A stretch of 64,000 nucleotides of DNA from Aurantiochytrium sp. KH105 (lineage: Eukaryota; Sar; Bigyra; Thraustochytrida; Thraustochytriidae), in NCBI GenBank assembly GCA_003116975.1, contig BGKB01000110.1, forward strand, positions 124,001 to 188,000, written 5' to 3'. Within the stretch, counting starts at the first letter, position 1, and every line of letters starts with the position of its first letter. Shown piece after piece: positions 11,244-22,400 of the stretch. The translations under genes were made by a program, and so were the position numbers. A model generated the notes under the pieces. It made no database searches, had not been told where the DNA came from, and saw nothing but the letters and a program-made list of their open reading frames with translations.

Positions 11244-11395
11244 AGCTGGCTGGCAAGAGAAAGAGCAGTAGACGAACCACATCTGCAAGACCTCTCTTTG
11301 GCCCAGTATACTACGTACTTGGCCTCCTCTAGTTGACGTGAGTGGTATAGGCCTAGCAGAAGCAGATCAGATTGGGGCGAAGAAGAGGAGAGTCC
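10893..11395. other. Divergent promoter region with short tandem repeats
   Basis: Shared upstream region of the FAD oxidase (-) and SART1 (+). It contains a GACGA-type repeat at about 11071-11122, a GGCT tetranucleotide array at 11205-11254 and a TATAGGCCTAGC element at about 11346-11357. No coding frame is convincing. Both genes probably start transcription here. Confidence 0.6.
11205..11254. repeat. (GGCT)n tetranucleotide microsatellite
   Basis: About twelve nearly perfect copies of GGCT, with one GCTA variant near the end, lie in the leader upstream of SART1. Confidence 0.9.
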
Positions 11396-13651
11396 ATGAT
11401 GGAGGGCCTGCGCGCGCAGACGGTGGAGCGAGACGGGGAGATCTCGTGCTCCGTGGAGGAGACGAACCGTCTGCGCAAACTACTTGGGCTCAAGCCTCTG
11501 CGCGGCACAACGCAGCAGCAACAGGAGCAGCAGCAGCATGGTGGAAGGGCAGCGAATGACGGTGGCACTACAGAAGACGGCGCAGACGCGGGCGCAGACG
11601 AACCCTTTGGCCGTGCGCTGGTGACTGAAAGCAACGGAGAGATCTCCTGCTCCATCGAGGAGACGAACCGTATCCGGGCCTCTCTCGGTCTCAAACCACT
11701 ACGTGTTGCGTCGGCGCAGCCCAAAGACACGCGCAAAGAAAAGGCAATCGCGCGAGAAAACGCAGCTGCGGAAGCCCGGCGCAACGACGTCCAAGATCGT
11801 ATCGCCCACGCTCAGAAACAGCGCAAGCTTCGTGCCAAGCTCGAAGGCAAGACCCTGGGTGATGAAACGGCGCGCGATGGGGAGTCGGCTGCCGACTGGC
11901 TCGCTCGGAGCTCATTGATGCTCGCAGGAACAAAGACCAAGCCTTTGAAATCGTCTGCATCAAAGAGAAAGGTAAAACAGCACACACCAGCTTCCTCTGA
12001 ACGTGGCGGCGCAAGCGCTGATGACAGCGAACTTGCGGGGGTTCGAGTCGCCCACGATCTTGCCGACTTGGCAGCACAAGGCGACGGCGTCGTGCTCACG
12101 CTTCGAGACTCGGGTGTCATTGATGCTGCATCCGGGCAATTGGCAAGTGAACCCGACGAGCTCGAGGACCATCGCCTTGCCGCGCAAAAACGCGTCGCCG
12201 AAGCGCACGAGAAGATTCGACGGCGAAAGGGCGAGCCTTCACTCTCCGGTATTGAGAACAAGCCTACAGGTATCCTCGCAAAGTATGACGATGTCAACCC
12301 TGCTGCTGACGAGGGGAGGCCTTCTGCACTGGAAAATCGAAGCGCGGCCCCGACGATTCTTGGGTCGGGTGGTCAACTAAAGGCCGTTGCTGTGAAACGT
12401 GAGCACAATGATGACCCTGAGGACCTCGATGCCGCCGTTGCTGCGCGTTTGCGCGAGGTCAAGGAGCAGCAGGCAGGTTTTGCGGTCTTTCAACAGATGC
12501 AAGACTATTACACCATGGAAGAGTACGCAGACCTCGCTGCAATGAGTCGCAAAAAGTCAAAAAAGGACAAGAAGAGCAAGAAAAAGAAAGACAAAAAGGA
12601 GAAAAAGGAAAAAAAGTTAAAGAAAAGGGACAAAGAAAGCAAACGGGACGCAAAACACGAGGACGATGCAACTCCAGCACCAACGCCAGCATCTGGACCA
12701 GCTCAGACGGGTCAAGAGGCGCAGGACAGCAACGGAGACCAGGACGACGCGACACTCATTCTTCGCCGTCGCGAGAAACGACCACGACGGATCGTAGAGA
12801 ATGATGGCGAACCCGCTGACGTTTCCTCGAGTGGACCATTAAGACTGCCCACCGAGCTTGGCCAAAGGCCATTGGAAGACAATTCTTTTCGTCCTGACGA
12901 AATTGCAGCACGCATCGCTCGAGAACGTGGCGCTGCCGGCACGAGTACCCAAGCGACGTCCGACACGATGACAGCTGATCCAGAGAATGAAGGCCTCGTG
13001 CTCTCGAGTACGGCTGAATTCGCTTCGCGAATTGAGGCCCAGACCGCAGATCGCCGTCAGAAGATAGGAGAGGAGCGTGGGCCTGCTGTTGGGACCGAGA
13101 CATCATCCTCGAAACGTGATCGCTCTCCAAGCGGGGAGCTCGATCCCGAAAGCAATGGTCGAAAGAGGAACAAAGCGGAGATCTCGCTTCCGCGCACGCA
13201 CAACATTCTGGGCGACGACGCTTTTGGCGCAGATGGGGATGCGGGCCCACAAGGACATGCAAGCAGAAGTGCCGGCGGACGAACTGAAAGTGGGCTCACG
13301 TCCGCACTAAGTAAGCTTCGCGCGCGAGGCGATTTGGATCCTGGAAAGCACGCAAGCAACAATATTATTATTGGTCGGGCCAACGATGCAAAGCCCATTG
13401 TTGACGACGGCATTGGTCCCAAGCTTGAATATCGTGATGAGCACGGTCATCTCATGTCTCAAAAGGAGGCTTGGCGCGCAATGAATCGCGATTTTCATGG
13501 TCAAAAGGCGAATTTTAAGAAAGTCGCCAAGCGGCAGCGCGAGATTGACCGTCAAGTTCGCATGTCAAAGGCCGCTGAAGCCCAAACGTCCACCGCAGCG
13601 CTCAAGAAGCACCAGGAATCGACGGGACAAGCTTTTTTGAAGCTAGATTGA
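11396..13651 (+). CDS. SART1: U4/U6.U5 tri-snRNP-associated protein 1 (SART1/Snu66-like)
   Basis: The product is a splicing factor of the U4/U6.U5 tri-snRNP. I start it at the ATG at 11396; a second ATG follows immediately, giving 751 residues. The SART1 N-terminal signature (SxEETNxLRxxLGLKPLR) is clear and occurs twice, at residues ~13-37 and ~80-104. Further family marks are EGLVLSSTAEF, matching the SART1 core GLVLSxTxEF, and a C-terminal block with EYRDEHGHLMSQKEAW and DFHGQKANFKK, matching the conserved FHG segment. A Lys-rich run at ~385-425 (KKSKKDKKSKKKK) could act as a nuclear localisation signal. Length fits the family (about 590 residues in yeast Snu66, 800 in human SART1). The duplicated N-terminal motif is the unusual part. 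Confidence 0.92.
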   Translation: MMEGLRAQTVERDGEISCSVEETNRLRKLLGLKPLRGTTQQQQEQQQHGGRAANDGGTTEDGADAGADEPFGRALVTESNGEISCSIEETNRIRASLGLKPLRVASAQPKDTRKEKAIARENAAAEARRNDVQDRIAHAQKQRKLRAKLEGKTLGDETARDGESAADWLARSSLMLAGTKTKPLKSSASKRKVKQHTPASSERGGASADDSELAGVRVAHDLADLAAQGDGVVLTLRDSGVIDAASGQLASEPDELEDHRLAAQKRVAEAHEKIRRRKGEPSLSGIENKPTGILAKYDDVNPAADEGRPSALENRSAAPTILGSGGQLKAVAVKREHNDDPEDLDAAVAARLREVKEQQAGFAVFQQMQDYYTMEEYADLAAMSRKKSKKDKKSKKKKDKKEKKEKKLKKRDKESKRDAKHEDDATPAPTPASGPAQTGQEAQDSNGDQDDATLILRRREKRPRRIVENDGEPADVSSSGPLRLPTELGQRPLEDNSFRPDEIAARIARERGAAGTSTQATSDTMTADPENEGLVLSSTAEFASRIEAQTADRRQKIGEERGPAVGTETSSSKRDRSPSGELDPESNGRKRNKAEISLPRTHNILGDDAFGADGDAGPQGHASRSAGGRTESGLTSALSKLRARGDLDPGKHASNNIIIGRANDAKPIVDDGIGPKLEYRDEHGHLMSQKEAWRAMNRDFHGQKANFKKVAKRQREIDRQVRMSKAAEAQTSTAALKKHQESTGQAFLKLD

Positions 13652-14640
13652 TTCCCTTTTGCCTCTTTCTTTCTGAGTTTGTTCACCAAAACCCTCAAGC
13701 TGGCTTCCTCTGACTTGATGAAAAAGAAAAAGTTTATCTTTTCTGCAAATTTTGTTGTCGGTCCACCTTTGATTTGAATCTTGATATGGCTAGCCTTCGT
13801 CATTGATTCCACTGGGACAGACACACGATCAATGTGCGTGTAAGAGAGAGAGAGAGGTTGGGAGGAAAGGTAAAGAAAGAAAGATAACGTAGAATCAATC
13901 AATTTTCGTTCAACCTTTGATTGTCTACGCGGCGCTGCCTTGCAGCCCCTTCTAAACCTAACGAGAGCACGCAGCGCATGGCCATTTGATGGCATGTTGG
14001 CATTCATTGGCGTATGCACTTCGACAGGGTGGAGGAGAGAAAGAAAGAGTCTCACTCACAGTTAGTTGCTCATTATGTCAGATCAATTCAAACGAGGAAG
14101 AGAGGAGAAGAAAGAGAGAGAGAGAAAAAGAAAGATCGATCCGATTCCGTGCACCAGCTGCGTGTGCGTACGTACCTCAGGTGCACCCGAATGGAATGAG
14201 AGAATCATAAACGAAAAAAGAGAATCAAGCCGACAAGTCATTGATTGAACCAGTGACGGATGGAGTGAGTCGGCAGGCCAGTTCACAATGCATTTTTTAT
14301 TAGCATTTACTTTGCTGCCTACATGCAGCATAATTCAGTTCAATCATGCGCGGCCCAATTTAAAAACCAAAAAAGGAGAGAGAGAGGGAGAGAGAGCGGA
14401 AGGAGGTGAGTGAGGTAGTTAAGTTTATTTAAATTTTTAACAGGCAGGCATCAGTAGTCATTTGATCTTTGAAGAAGGAAGACAGAAGAGAGAGAACATG
14501 AATCGGCCATATTAAGCAAATGAAAATCTTGAACTTTATGCACAAATGACTGGCAAGCTTACGCTAGAGCGATCAATCGGATCCCGAGTCTCTATGAACA
14601 AGCCTTCATGTCTTAGACATCAATCGACCTCAGGAGTTCT

Positions 14641-14930
14641 AAATTTTTCCAAATAACTAAGCCGACACCACTCCAGCACTTCAACAAAAAATTATGTGTT
14701 ACTACATAATTTTATTCAAGGTCATAATATTTACACAAAGTTTGTAAAATTAGATCATAAATGATACAAATTGTTTGAAATTGTATTCCATTTTGTATCA
14801 ATTATAATTTTTAGAAATATATATTATAATTTTGATATATAAAATGTATATTTTAAGCCTTTTAGATCAAATTTTATCATTATACGTAAGAATTTTCAAA
14901 TATTGTTATGAAAAGAAAGCTCAATTAGTG
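14641..14930. other. AT-rich island
   Basis: About 290 bases are strongly AT-rich (for example TTGTATCAATTATAATTTT and AAATATATATTATAATTTTG), unlike the GC-rich surroundings. No reading frame, tRNA or known element is recognisable. Possible explanations are inserted organelle DNA, a remnant of a mobile element, a scaffold or replication-associated tract, or drift in an unselected spacer. Confidence 0.7.
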
Positions 14931-16610
14931 ACCAGTGGGTGTTTGTGGCGAACATGAGTATGTGATTATAAGTATTCATAATACAAAAGAATACGATATA
15001 CAGAGACAATGACTTGGGTAGCTTTTATCCCGCCTACCGGTACATTAGGACTCCCGTGCAGCGTCCGTAGGCTGTGGCATTGCAAAGCCACCGTTCTTGC
15101 CTAAAATTGTGCTAGTTTGTTACGCCTGTTCATTATCGTGCATGCTATGGCGCAAATCTCTGAATAAATCGAAGAACCATCGAGAAGTTGACGAGTTCGC
15201 CGGCAAGATGGAGCTGGAAAGGCCTGGCACTTAAGCCGCCTCTCGATCAATTCAGCCAACCAAGTCAGTCCTCTTTTCCTCCATGTCTTTTTCGAAATTG
15301 TTTACTGTCTGTTCTGTGTCCTGGCTTGGGCCTAGCAAGTCGCGTAGCTAGAGGTGGCCCGAGGGTTGCCACGTCGTGAGCTGTTGCCTGAGCGACAGAG
15401 ACAAATAAAAAAAAATCTATTGACTTTGGGCTTTGCAGAGAGCATTTAAAAGTGACAAATTATGTTGGATCACTGCAAGCTCAAGAAAAGTCAGCTAGGG
15501 ATACGTGAATAGAGACCGATCCATGAAGCAAGACACTCGTTTTCTTAGCCGCATGCAAATGGTGTGTCTCTGGAATCAGATGAGATTCGTGCAATTGCTG
15601 TTTGACCACTTTGCGCGAGCTTCCATGTCTTCGTTCGAGCAAAACTCGTGCAAGCCGAGCTTTGCTTACCTGGTGTTCCGGCCGAGGAATCTACTCCAAT
15701 GAAGTATTTGTTGGTGTCTGTATCATAGTTCTTCTAAATTCATAATGTGGTGGATGATGATGCTCTTGCTCCTCATGCAAGTGTTCTCCAAAGAATCAAA
15801 AAGTCCTGGTGTGAACTATCGATTATATCCAATAATGAAAGGTACACTTTGGTGTTTCACCTTTGTGGAATGTCATCGAGAATGTTCGGTCTGATTCGAG
15901 AGCAAGTTTGTTGTGTCTTCGCCAAAGGCACTTCTTCTTCTTCTTCTTCTGGTCGAGGACACCAGTCTTTTTTCCCTTACGTCCAAGTTTACTTTGTACG
16001 CGATGCAATGAAATGACAGATTCATGAAGTCTTTCTGCTTTGTTTGTTTGTTTGTTTGTTTTTGTCAGAATGGTTCCACAACCAACACAAAAAGTACTGC
16101 ACAACGTATGTTACATTTGTGCATCTATGTCCACCTCGTCAAATGTGTGTCCGCAGCGACGGTCCGCAACCAATAGAAGTTGCTGAGCGCCCGGTCACGT
16201 CACCTCATTTGCTGCTTTGGGCGGCTGCGCACCATGAATGCCCTTGCCAGCCCCGGTCTCTTTTCAGCTATCGATACTTGTGATGGCCTCATCATGGCTA
16301 TGCCATCGTTCCGCTTGCGCAAGCAATGTGAAAGGCAAACAAAGAAGGCCCAAAGCATCCCAATCTCGTCGATCGATCCATCCATCCCTCTCTGTGCACG
16401 CGTGCTTGCGTGGCGGCCGTGGCGAAGGGAGGGCGCGGCCGGTCGGGCGGACGCACGCCCTGCTGGTCGCGGGCAGCGCGCGAGCGGTCGGCCCCGCGGA
16501 GGAGCGCGGGCAGTGAGCGCGCCGGGTGCACGGCACGCTCCTCCTCTTCTTGCCTCAGTGAGCGAGGAGATTAGATTGACTTGACTTGACTTGACTGTGA
16601 GGCCGTACAA

Positions 16611-16692
16611 AGCAAGACAAGCAAGACAAGCAGGACAAGCAAGACAAGACAAGACAAGACAAATCAAAAACAAGCAAGCGAGCGAGCGAGCA
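16611..16692. repeat. Degenerate (CAAGA)n/(CAAGC)n array
   Basis: A purine-rich run of CAAGA and CAAGC units ends in AAGCGAGCGAGCGAG. It follows a TTGAC pentanucleotide repeat at 16576-16595 and lies about 320 bases upstream of the bZIP start codon. Confidence 0.85.
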
Positions 16693-17014
16693 GGCCTGCG
16701 CCGGGGCAGCGCCGACGCGCGACGCGCACGCTCGCGCTCGCGCAGACAGAGAGGGCGTCTGGATCCTGCCCTGCCCTGTCTGCAAGAGAGGAGGAGGCAC
16801 CGCGGAAGAAGGAAGGGGCTCGCTCGCCAGCAGCAGGAGCAGCATAATTTTCCCTGGCGCGTGTGGCGCGCGCGTGCCAGCCCAGCCCAGCCCAGCCCAG
16901 CCCGCCCAGGCAGCAAGCAGGGCAACGAGTCAGGGAACAGAATAAAGCCGGCCGGGCCTGACGAGCCTTGCTTGCCACCGCCGCTGTCAGCACCGCCACC
17001 GAGAAACAGCAATC

Positions 17015-19033
17015 ATGGAGGAAGACCCTTTTGGCTTCGATGAACAACTCAGACTGGGGTACAAGGATGACTTTGACATGTTCCTCCCGTCCATCGAGGG
17101 CGCCATGCTAAAGCCCATGTCTCCAGGACCCGGAGGGGAAGGCGCCTTGGGGAGACTTGAAGATCCAGGTCATCTTGATGGTGTCGAGCTCGACTGGAAT
17201 GAAGAGCACCAAGACCATCATCACCGCCACCTTCAAAATGGCACCAATCACATCCAAACAAACCAAGGCGCTAGCAGCAGCAGCAGCAGTAGCAGCACCA
17301 ACAACAACACTGGCAGTGGAAACCTTGCCGCAAGCAACGTGACCAAACCGAATGCCGCCAGCACTCAGGCAGGAAGCGCGTCCCATGGCTTTGATGCGTT
17401 CGACGGTAACCGAGCCAAGCGTGTAAAACGCGAGGCATCAACCGGATCGATGGACAGCGCGCTGAGCGACAATTCTTCGTCCCAAGCAACAGGAGTGGGA
17501 GCCCGTGACAAAGGCGCAGCCCCTTTGCGCGGGAACAAATCCGGTATCACCACCAAAGGCGCGGTGACCGAGGAGGAGAAACGCGCGAAGCGAAGGAAAC
17601 AAATTGCCGCCGCGAGCCGAGCCTCGCGAGCCAGACGCAAGCGCGAATTGCAGGACCTTCGCGAAGAGAACCAACGCCTGCGGGAAGAGCACTCACAATT
17701 TCTGACAAAAATCGGCGAGCTGCAGGCCAAAGTGGAGACGATGCGGGAGAACGGTTCGACAGACATGCGCATGGAAAACGAACTCTTGCGCGGTCAGCTC
17801 GAGGAACACAAGCGTTTCGTCTCTTGCTTTAAATTTCTTTGCGACGGCGCGCCTACCGCACTTGATGCGCGACACGTTATACACAAGCAGGGCAGCGATT
17901 CGGCTCAGGCCCATGTGCTCGGCCTCGTCTCGCAGTCCCTCGCGGACCACTGGATTCCGGGGCGCATCCCGCCGGACTTGCACATCCCCTTTCAGAATTT
18001 CCAGTTTCATTACAAGTTCAAGGACGAGTATGGTGAAAGGCCTGGGGCGAGGCCACCTGGGACAGCGGCGCGCCAGCGTCTCAACGTTCGCGTGGACATC
18101 ACCTTTCCAGGCTTGCAGGCGGCCACCGTGGCCGAGTTCATGTGGAACTCGATGAGTAACCCAGACATTCAGCGCAGACTATACCGGGTGAACAACATTG
18201 AACTCGCCCAATTGGCCGACGATATGCCTGACGCAGACACAAAAATGCTTTACTATCGTGAGAAGCGCGAACCGCCCCAAAAAGATCAGGATTGGGCCGT
18301 CATTTGCAACCGCAGGCGAAGCGACATCGCTTTGCGCACGCTAGCCCTCCCTTCTGAAATTAGTCCTGCCGAGATGCGCGCTGCTGCCAGTGATCTCAAA
18401 GCTGCCCAAGAGTCGTCGACAAATTCCGTCCAGTCTTTTATGGGCAACTTTATTCGCAAGTTCGCCGTGGCCCTTCCGGGCCCCTTTGGTGGAAATCCTG
18501 GTCCGCGTAGTGGACCCAGCTCGCTCCCCTCCATCGAGGCCCCGGGGGCACCGCCGCCAGGCGGTTCTTCTGCTGCAATGCACGGAGGGCCAGTGGCCGC
18601 GGTTGCAAACTCAAACGTTCCGGGCGCTGCTGATTCGACTGCACTCACGACTGCATCACCAGCCGTGCGTGCGGCAGCAGCATCGCGAGGAGGAGGAGGA
18701 GCAGGTAGAGGAGGTGGTGGAGGAGGAGGCAGGCGCGTGGATGCCACGGTAATTGCCATGTCAACAACGCAACACTCGGCGGTGACACAGGCTGCAGACT
18801 CGAGCCGAATCACCTCTCTTTTTGTGCAAGGCTCCGTGATTTGGAACCAGGGCGGCGATTCTCGAATTATTGTTGTTTTTTCATTCCCAGATGATTTTAG
18901 CATCAAGGCCATGCAAAAACTCGAGGATGTCGTGGCTCCGGACGGGACCATGAGCAACAAGTTTGCAGAGGTCATCAAGGAATTCAATGAGATGCTCGGC
19001 GAGCAGGGCGGAGACGACGGTCTCGTGCTTTAG
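17015..19033 (+). CDS. bZIP transcription factor with Ile at the invariant Asn position and a possible START-like C-terminal domain
   Basis: The ORF gives 672 residues from an ATG at 17015. An acidic N-terminus and a poly-Ser/Asn linker precede a basic region at ~188-212 (KRRKQIAAASRASRARRKRE), then a heptad zipper to ~245 (LREENQRLREEHSQF). Aligned on the invariant Arg205, the canonical Asn position is Ile197. Residues ~268-460 and ~595-640 may form a divided START-like fold, with DITFPGL, AEFMWNSMSNPDIQRR, YYREKREPP and the late strand GSVIWNQGGDSRIIVVF. A Gly/Ala/Pro-rich insertion (~480-585) separates the halves. Asn-substituted bZIPs are known from oomycetes. DNA-binding regulator is a firm general call; lipid or ligand sensing is inferred and weak. 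The leader is GC-rich and repeat-laden. Confidence 0.85.
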   Translation: MEEDPFGFDEQLRLGYKDDFDMFLPSIEGAMLKPMSPGPGGEGALGRLEDPGHLDGVELDWNEEHQDHHHRHLQNGTNHIQTNQGASSSSSSSSTNNNTGSGNLAASNVTKPNAASTQAGSASHGFDAFDGNRAKRVKREASTGSMDSALSDNSSSQATGVGARDKGAAPLRGNKSGITTKGAVTEEEKRAKRRKQIAAASRASRARRKRELQDLREENQRLREEHSQFLTKIGELQAKVETMRENGSTDMRMENELLRGQLEEHKRFVSCFKFLCDGAPTALDARHVIHKQGSDSAQAHVLGLVSQSLADHWIPGRIPPDLHIPFQNFQFHYKFKDEYGERPGARPPGTAARQRLNVRVDITFPGLQAATVAEFMWNSMSNPDIQRRLYRVNNIELAQLADDMPDADTKMLYYREKREPPQKDQDWAVICNRRRSDIALRTLALPSEISPAEMRAAASDLKAAQESSTNSVQSFMGNFIRKFAVALPGPFGGNPGPRSGPSSLPSIEAPGAPPPGGSSAAMHGGPVAAVANSNVPGAADSTALTTASPAVRAAAASRGGGGAGRGGGGGGGRRVDATVIAMSTTQHSAVTQAADSSRITSLFVQGSVIWNQGGDSRIIVVFSFPDDFSIKAMQKLEDVVAPDGTMSNKFAEVIKEFNEMLGEQGGDDGLVL

Positions 19034-19447
19034 AACTCTTTAAAAAACATTGGTATGGAAAGAAAACGAAAGTTTTGGACAGGCATTGTACTTAGTAGGC
19101 CGGACGAGTACAGGCGAGAGGAGTGCGCTCTTGAGTGTGGCAGAGCCCAGTCACGTCCGGCATCATCATTTCGCCGTCAAAAGCGTAGCGCAACTTCAAA
19201 AACCCTTTCGCACAAAAGTAATCAACGTATGCATGCAGAGCAAGCGGCATGCAAGCATGGATCGCCCATACTCGCTCTCCAGATTGCAACTGCTTGTTAT
19301 CTGTTTCCTTGACAAAATTGCCCATGGCATGGCGCATGACTTGGCATGACACGGCATGGCAAAGCTGCTCTCTTTGCCCTCAGGGTGTGATAAATCATTC
19401 TTTGCATTGGCAAAAAAGGAAAAAAAAAAAAGAGGTTCATTTTCTAT
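19034..19447. other. Convergent intergenic spacer
   Basis: Spacer between the stops of the bZIP gene (+) and the PqiA-like gene (-). It includes a GGCATGGC-type repetitive patch near 19325-19362 and an A-rich run near 19418-19431. I see no gene. Confidence 0.7.
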
Positions 19448-22400
19448 CTATGTCACATTGAGAATTGTCGTGGTATCTTGCTGCTCAAGGTCCTCAAAGC
19501 GCTCAGGGTCTGCTGAACTCGTGGAGGAGGCGTTTGTGTCTTGCGTCGTCGAAAAGTTTTCCTCCTCGTTATCCAAGGTGTCGTCCGAGAGCTCGGACGT
19601 CACTTCATGCCGAGACGCTTGGCCACCTGCACTCGCGTTGCTCGTGTTGCTCACGTTGCTCTCGTTACGGCCACGAGCTGGAGGTGCTGAGGAAGCACCA
19701 GGAGAGGTCAACTGTGGCGAAGACTGATCCGAGAAGGCCGCTGTCTGAAGAAGAATTGGCGGCTGGGACGAGCTTCGGGAGAACATGAAGCGCTGACTTC
19801 GCCGGCGCGGACGGTCCGCGCTCGCAGGTGGCGCATCTGCGTCGAGGCCAGTCCCGCTGCCGTCAGGAGACCGCCACCCAGGCGACCCCGGAAGCCCACG
19901 CAACAAGGCCGAGTGGCGTCCAAAGTTCGCGGCGAGGCTGCGACGGCGCGCTCGCCAGCCGGATTCGGGCTTCGATGATCCATCTTTGCCATCGCTAGTA
20001 CTCGCGTCGCCATCGTGCTCTACTACGCCCGCGTCCTCGCTTGCATACTTGCCATCCTCGAGCTGATTCACCTGTTCCATGAAAGAGTTGTCCGAGCGCT
20101 GCAAGCGATAGTAGGGATCCTCATCGACGCTCTGCTGGCGAAACATGTACGACTTGCGCGAGCAGCAATGTCCACGATAGCAAAGGTACACGATGCATCC
20201 CTCGGCCCGATGTTTGTGCGTTGTCTCCCCCGACGCATAACTCTGCTCGTTGCGGCCATCAGCGACGAGGCCAAAGTGCCGATGATAGGTTTCAGAAAAA
20301 TAGTACAGAAAGGGAATATTCATGCCTGCGACGAGGAGGCCCGAAATAATGCCGTCCTCTCGAGAGAGACCGAGGCAAAGCGTGAGAGCTTCGAATTGCG
20401 CACAATAGCCGAATCTGAGGCCATCAATGACCAGATCATCTGCTGCCTTCATACCGCCCCGCTCCATCATGGCCAAGAGAATCATGCCCACGTCATAGGA
20501 AAAGATGATGAGAACCATCATGGCGACCTCAAAGGCAGCGAAAACGGAGAGAAGATTGCCTGCATGACAAAGCGCCCGGAGGAAGCGTTTCCCAAAGTAG
20601 TGCTGAACAGGAAAAAATGCACAAAAGGACGAGATGCAGTGCAGCACAATGGGAAGAGCAAAGAGAAGCAAAAAGTAGCACACCACGATGAACACCACGC
20701 CCGCCACCCAGCTTACTTCGATTGGCTCAATGTCGGGCAGGAGGCGTTGACCAATGTCTGGAAGTGTCAAGTATTGCACCTGAACTCCTGGCGATAGATC
20801 CGCTCCTTCTAGCTGAAAGGCAAGCGTCTGTTTAAAAACGGGGAGACTGTACGCGCTGACACCGAGCGCGGCAATCATGATGGAAACGCCGATGCCAACG
20901 ATCTCTCCGAGGCGAGAGCAGGCGAATCGATAGCTTCCGCGAATAAACTCCATGTCGGTGGACAAGGACTTGGGTGACTTTTTCCCGGACGAGTCCTCTT
21001 TATTGTCGGCAAAGTACCATCCTTCTCTTCGCTGGGCCCGACTTGAGCGGTTCGTGGCAGACTCGAAGCGATTCGCATGGCGAATAAAATGCGACTGTGC
21101 CCCGAGTGCCGGGCCACCGCGACGCAGCTGTTGCGACGCAGCCCTGTGCACCGTGGTAGAAGGACTCGGCGGCGACATGGGCGAAGGCGGAGCTGGCAGA
21201 AAGGTTGGAACCGTAGCCGCAGACATTGATCGGCGTGCTGTCGTGTTGCCTCTGCCGCCAAGGATGAGTGGCTCGGACGACGTTGTTGACAGGACGTCAT
21301 GAATCACTTCCTCCGGACCATCTTCTCGCGCGACATCGCTTTCGCAAGCGGAGCCTTGTACACGAGGCGCAGCGATTCGAGGAGGAGAGGGAGGAGGAGA
21401 AGAGGGAGAAGGAGAAGGATCGTCACCATCAACGGCTGAGACATCTTGAGGCTGATCGTGGTGCGGTGTTGGAGCCGAAGAAGTCGTCGCAGCAGCAGTT
21501 GTGGCAGTGGCGGCAGTGGGTGCAGCAGAAGCAGCCGCAGCCGCAGCAGCCGCCGCCGCCGCCGCCGCCGCCTCTTCCTTGGTGAATGTTCCCTGTGGAA
21601 CTCCGTGCACCCCGAGAAGGGAATTTACGCAACAGAGAGTCCGACACAAAGGATTGGCATTGCCAAAGTACCACTTGAGACGAAGCGACTTGGTCTCGCG
21701 CTCGAGTGTCCAGGTGAGCAGATATACTGCGTTGTAGTGCAAGACGTAGATCCACTCCGTGAGCACGAGCAAAAGAATGACGTTGGCGAGATAGACAAAG
21801 ACAGCCCAGCCGGGCTCGCCGCGGATGGCGCGGTGAGTACCCGTATCATCATTGAAGTCCACTTGGAGAAAGGAGTCGAGAAAGAAAATGAAAAAGAAAA
21901 AGTACAGGGACATGGTCCCAAGTCGGGAGACCCAGCGCAAGATCCGCGAGCGCGTTCGAAGTTGGAGCTCGCCAAACCATACCGAGAGCATGAGACCGAC
22001 AATAACAATTGGCCAAATGAGCGAGCAGACCACGATAAAAATTGCTGACGAGTAGCCACCGTTGGCCCAAGTGAGTCGGATCAGTTCGTGGAGGGAAAAT
22101 TGGCCGACCGCAACGAGATCGGTGCTTCCGTCGAGAATGCCAGGGATGTTACTCCAAAGGATAAAGGCATCGGCTACGATGGCGCACGTGAGCAAAACGG
22201 CGTAGACGCCGAGAATCGCGGTGACGACGACGGAAAGCCACACTGGATATGATTGAAACAGACGGTCCCTTGTCATGGAGATGAGCTCCACAGTGTGCGC
22301 ACTCAGCTTGCCGGCCTCCTCGATGCCGCTCGAGAAATCTTCACTGGCGCGTGCACTCCGTCGGACGCGTCGCCTCGAAGATGGGCCTGGCGGCAGCGAG

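Larger units (their letters stand above)
13652..17014. other. Largest gene-free region of the window
   Basis: This 3.4 kb between SART1 and the bZIP gene holds no frame I would call a gene. It contains purine-rich GAGA tracts (about 13841-13860, 14091-14136, 14371-14405), an AT-rich island (14641-14930), a TTC microsatellite (about 15932-15949), a TTTG repeat (about 16039-16062), TTGAC repeats (16576-16595), CAAGA-type repeats (16611-16692) and a CCCAG repeat (about 16878-16906). The last kilobase is GC-rich and is probably the promoter and leader of the bZIP gene. Confidence 0.65.

Noticed and set aside
11336-11360. Very short GTGAGT...CTAGCAG intron-like segment before SART1
   Set aside because: At ~22 bases it is too short for a spliceosomal intron, and it lies outside the reading frame.
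16200-17012. Minus-strand frame of 270 codons upstream of the bZIP gene
   Set aside because: Composition is GC-repeat-driven, in a probable leader; no conserved motif.
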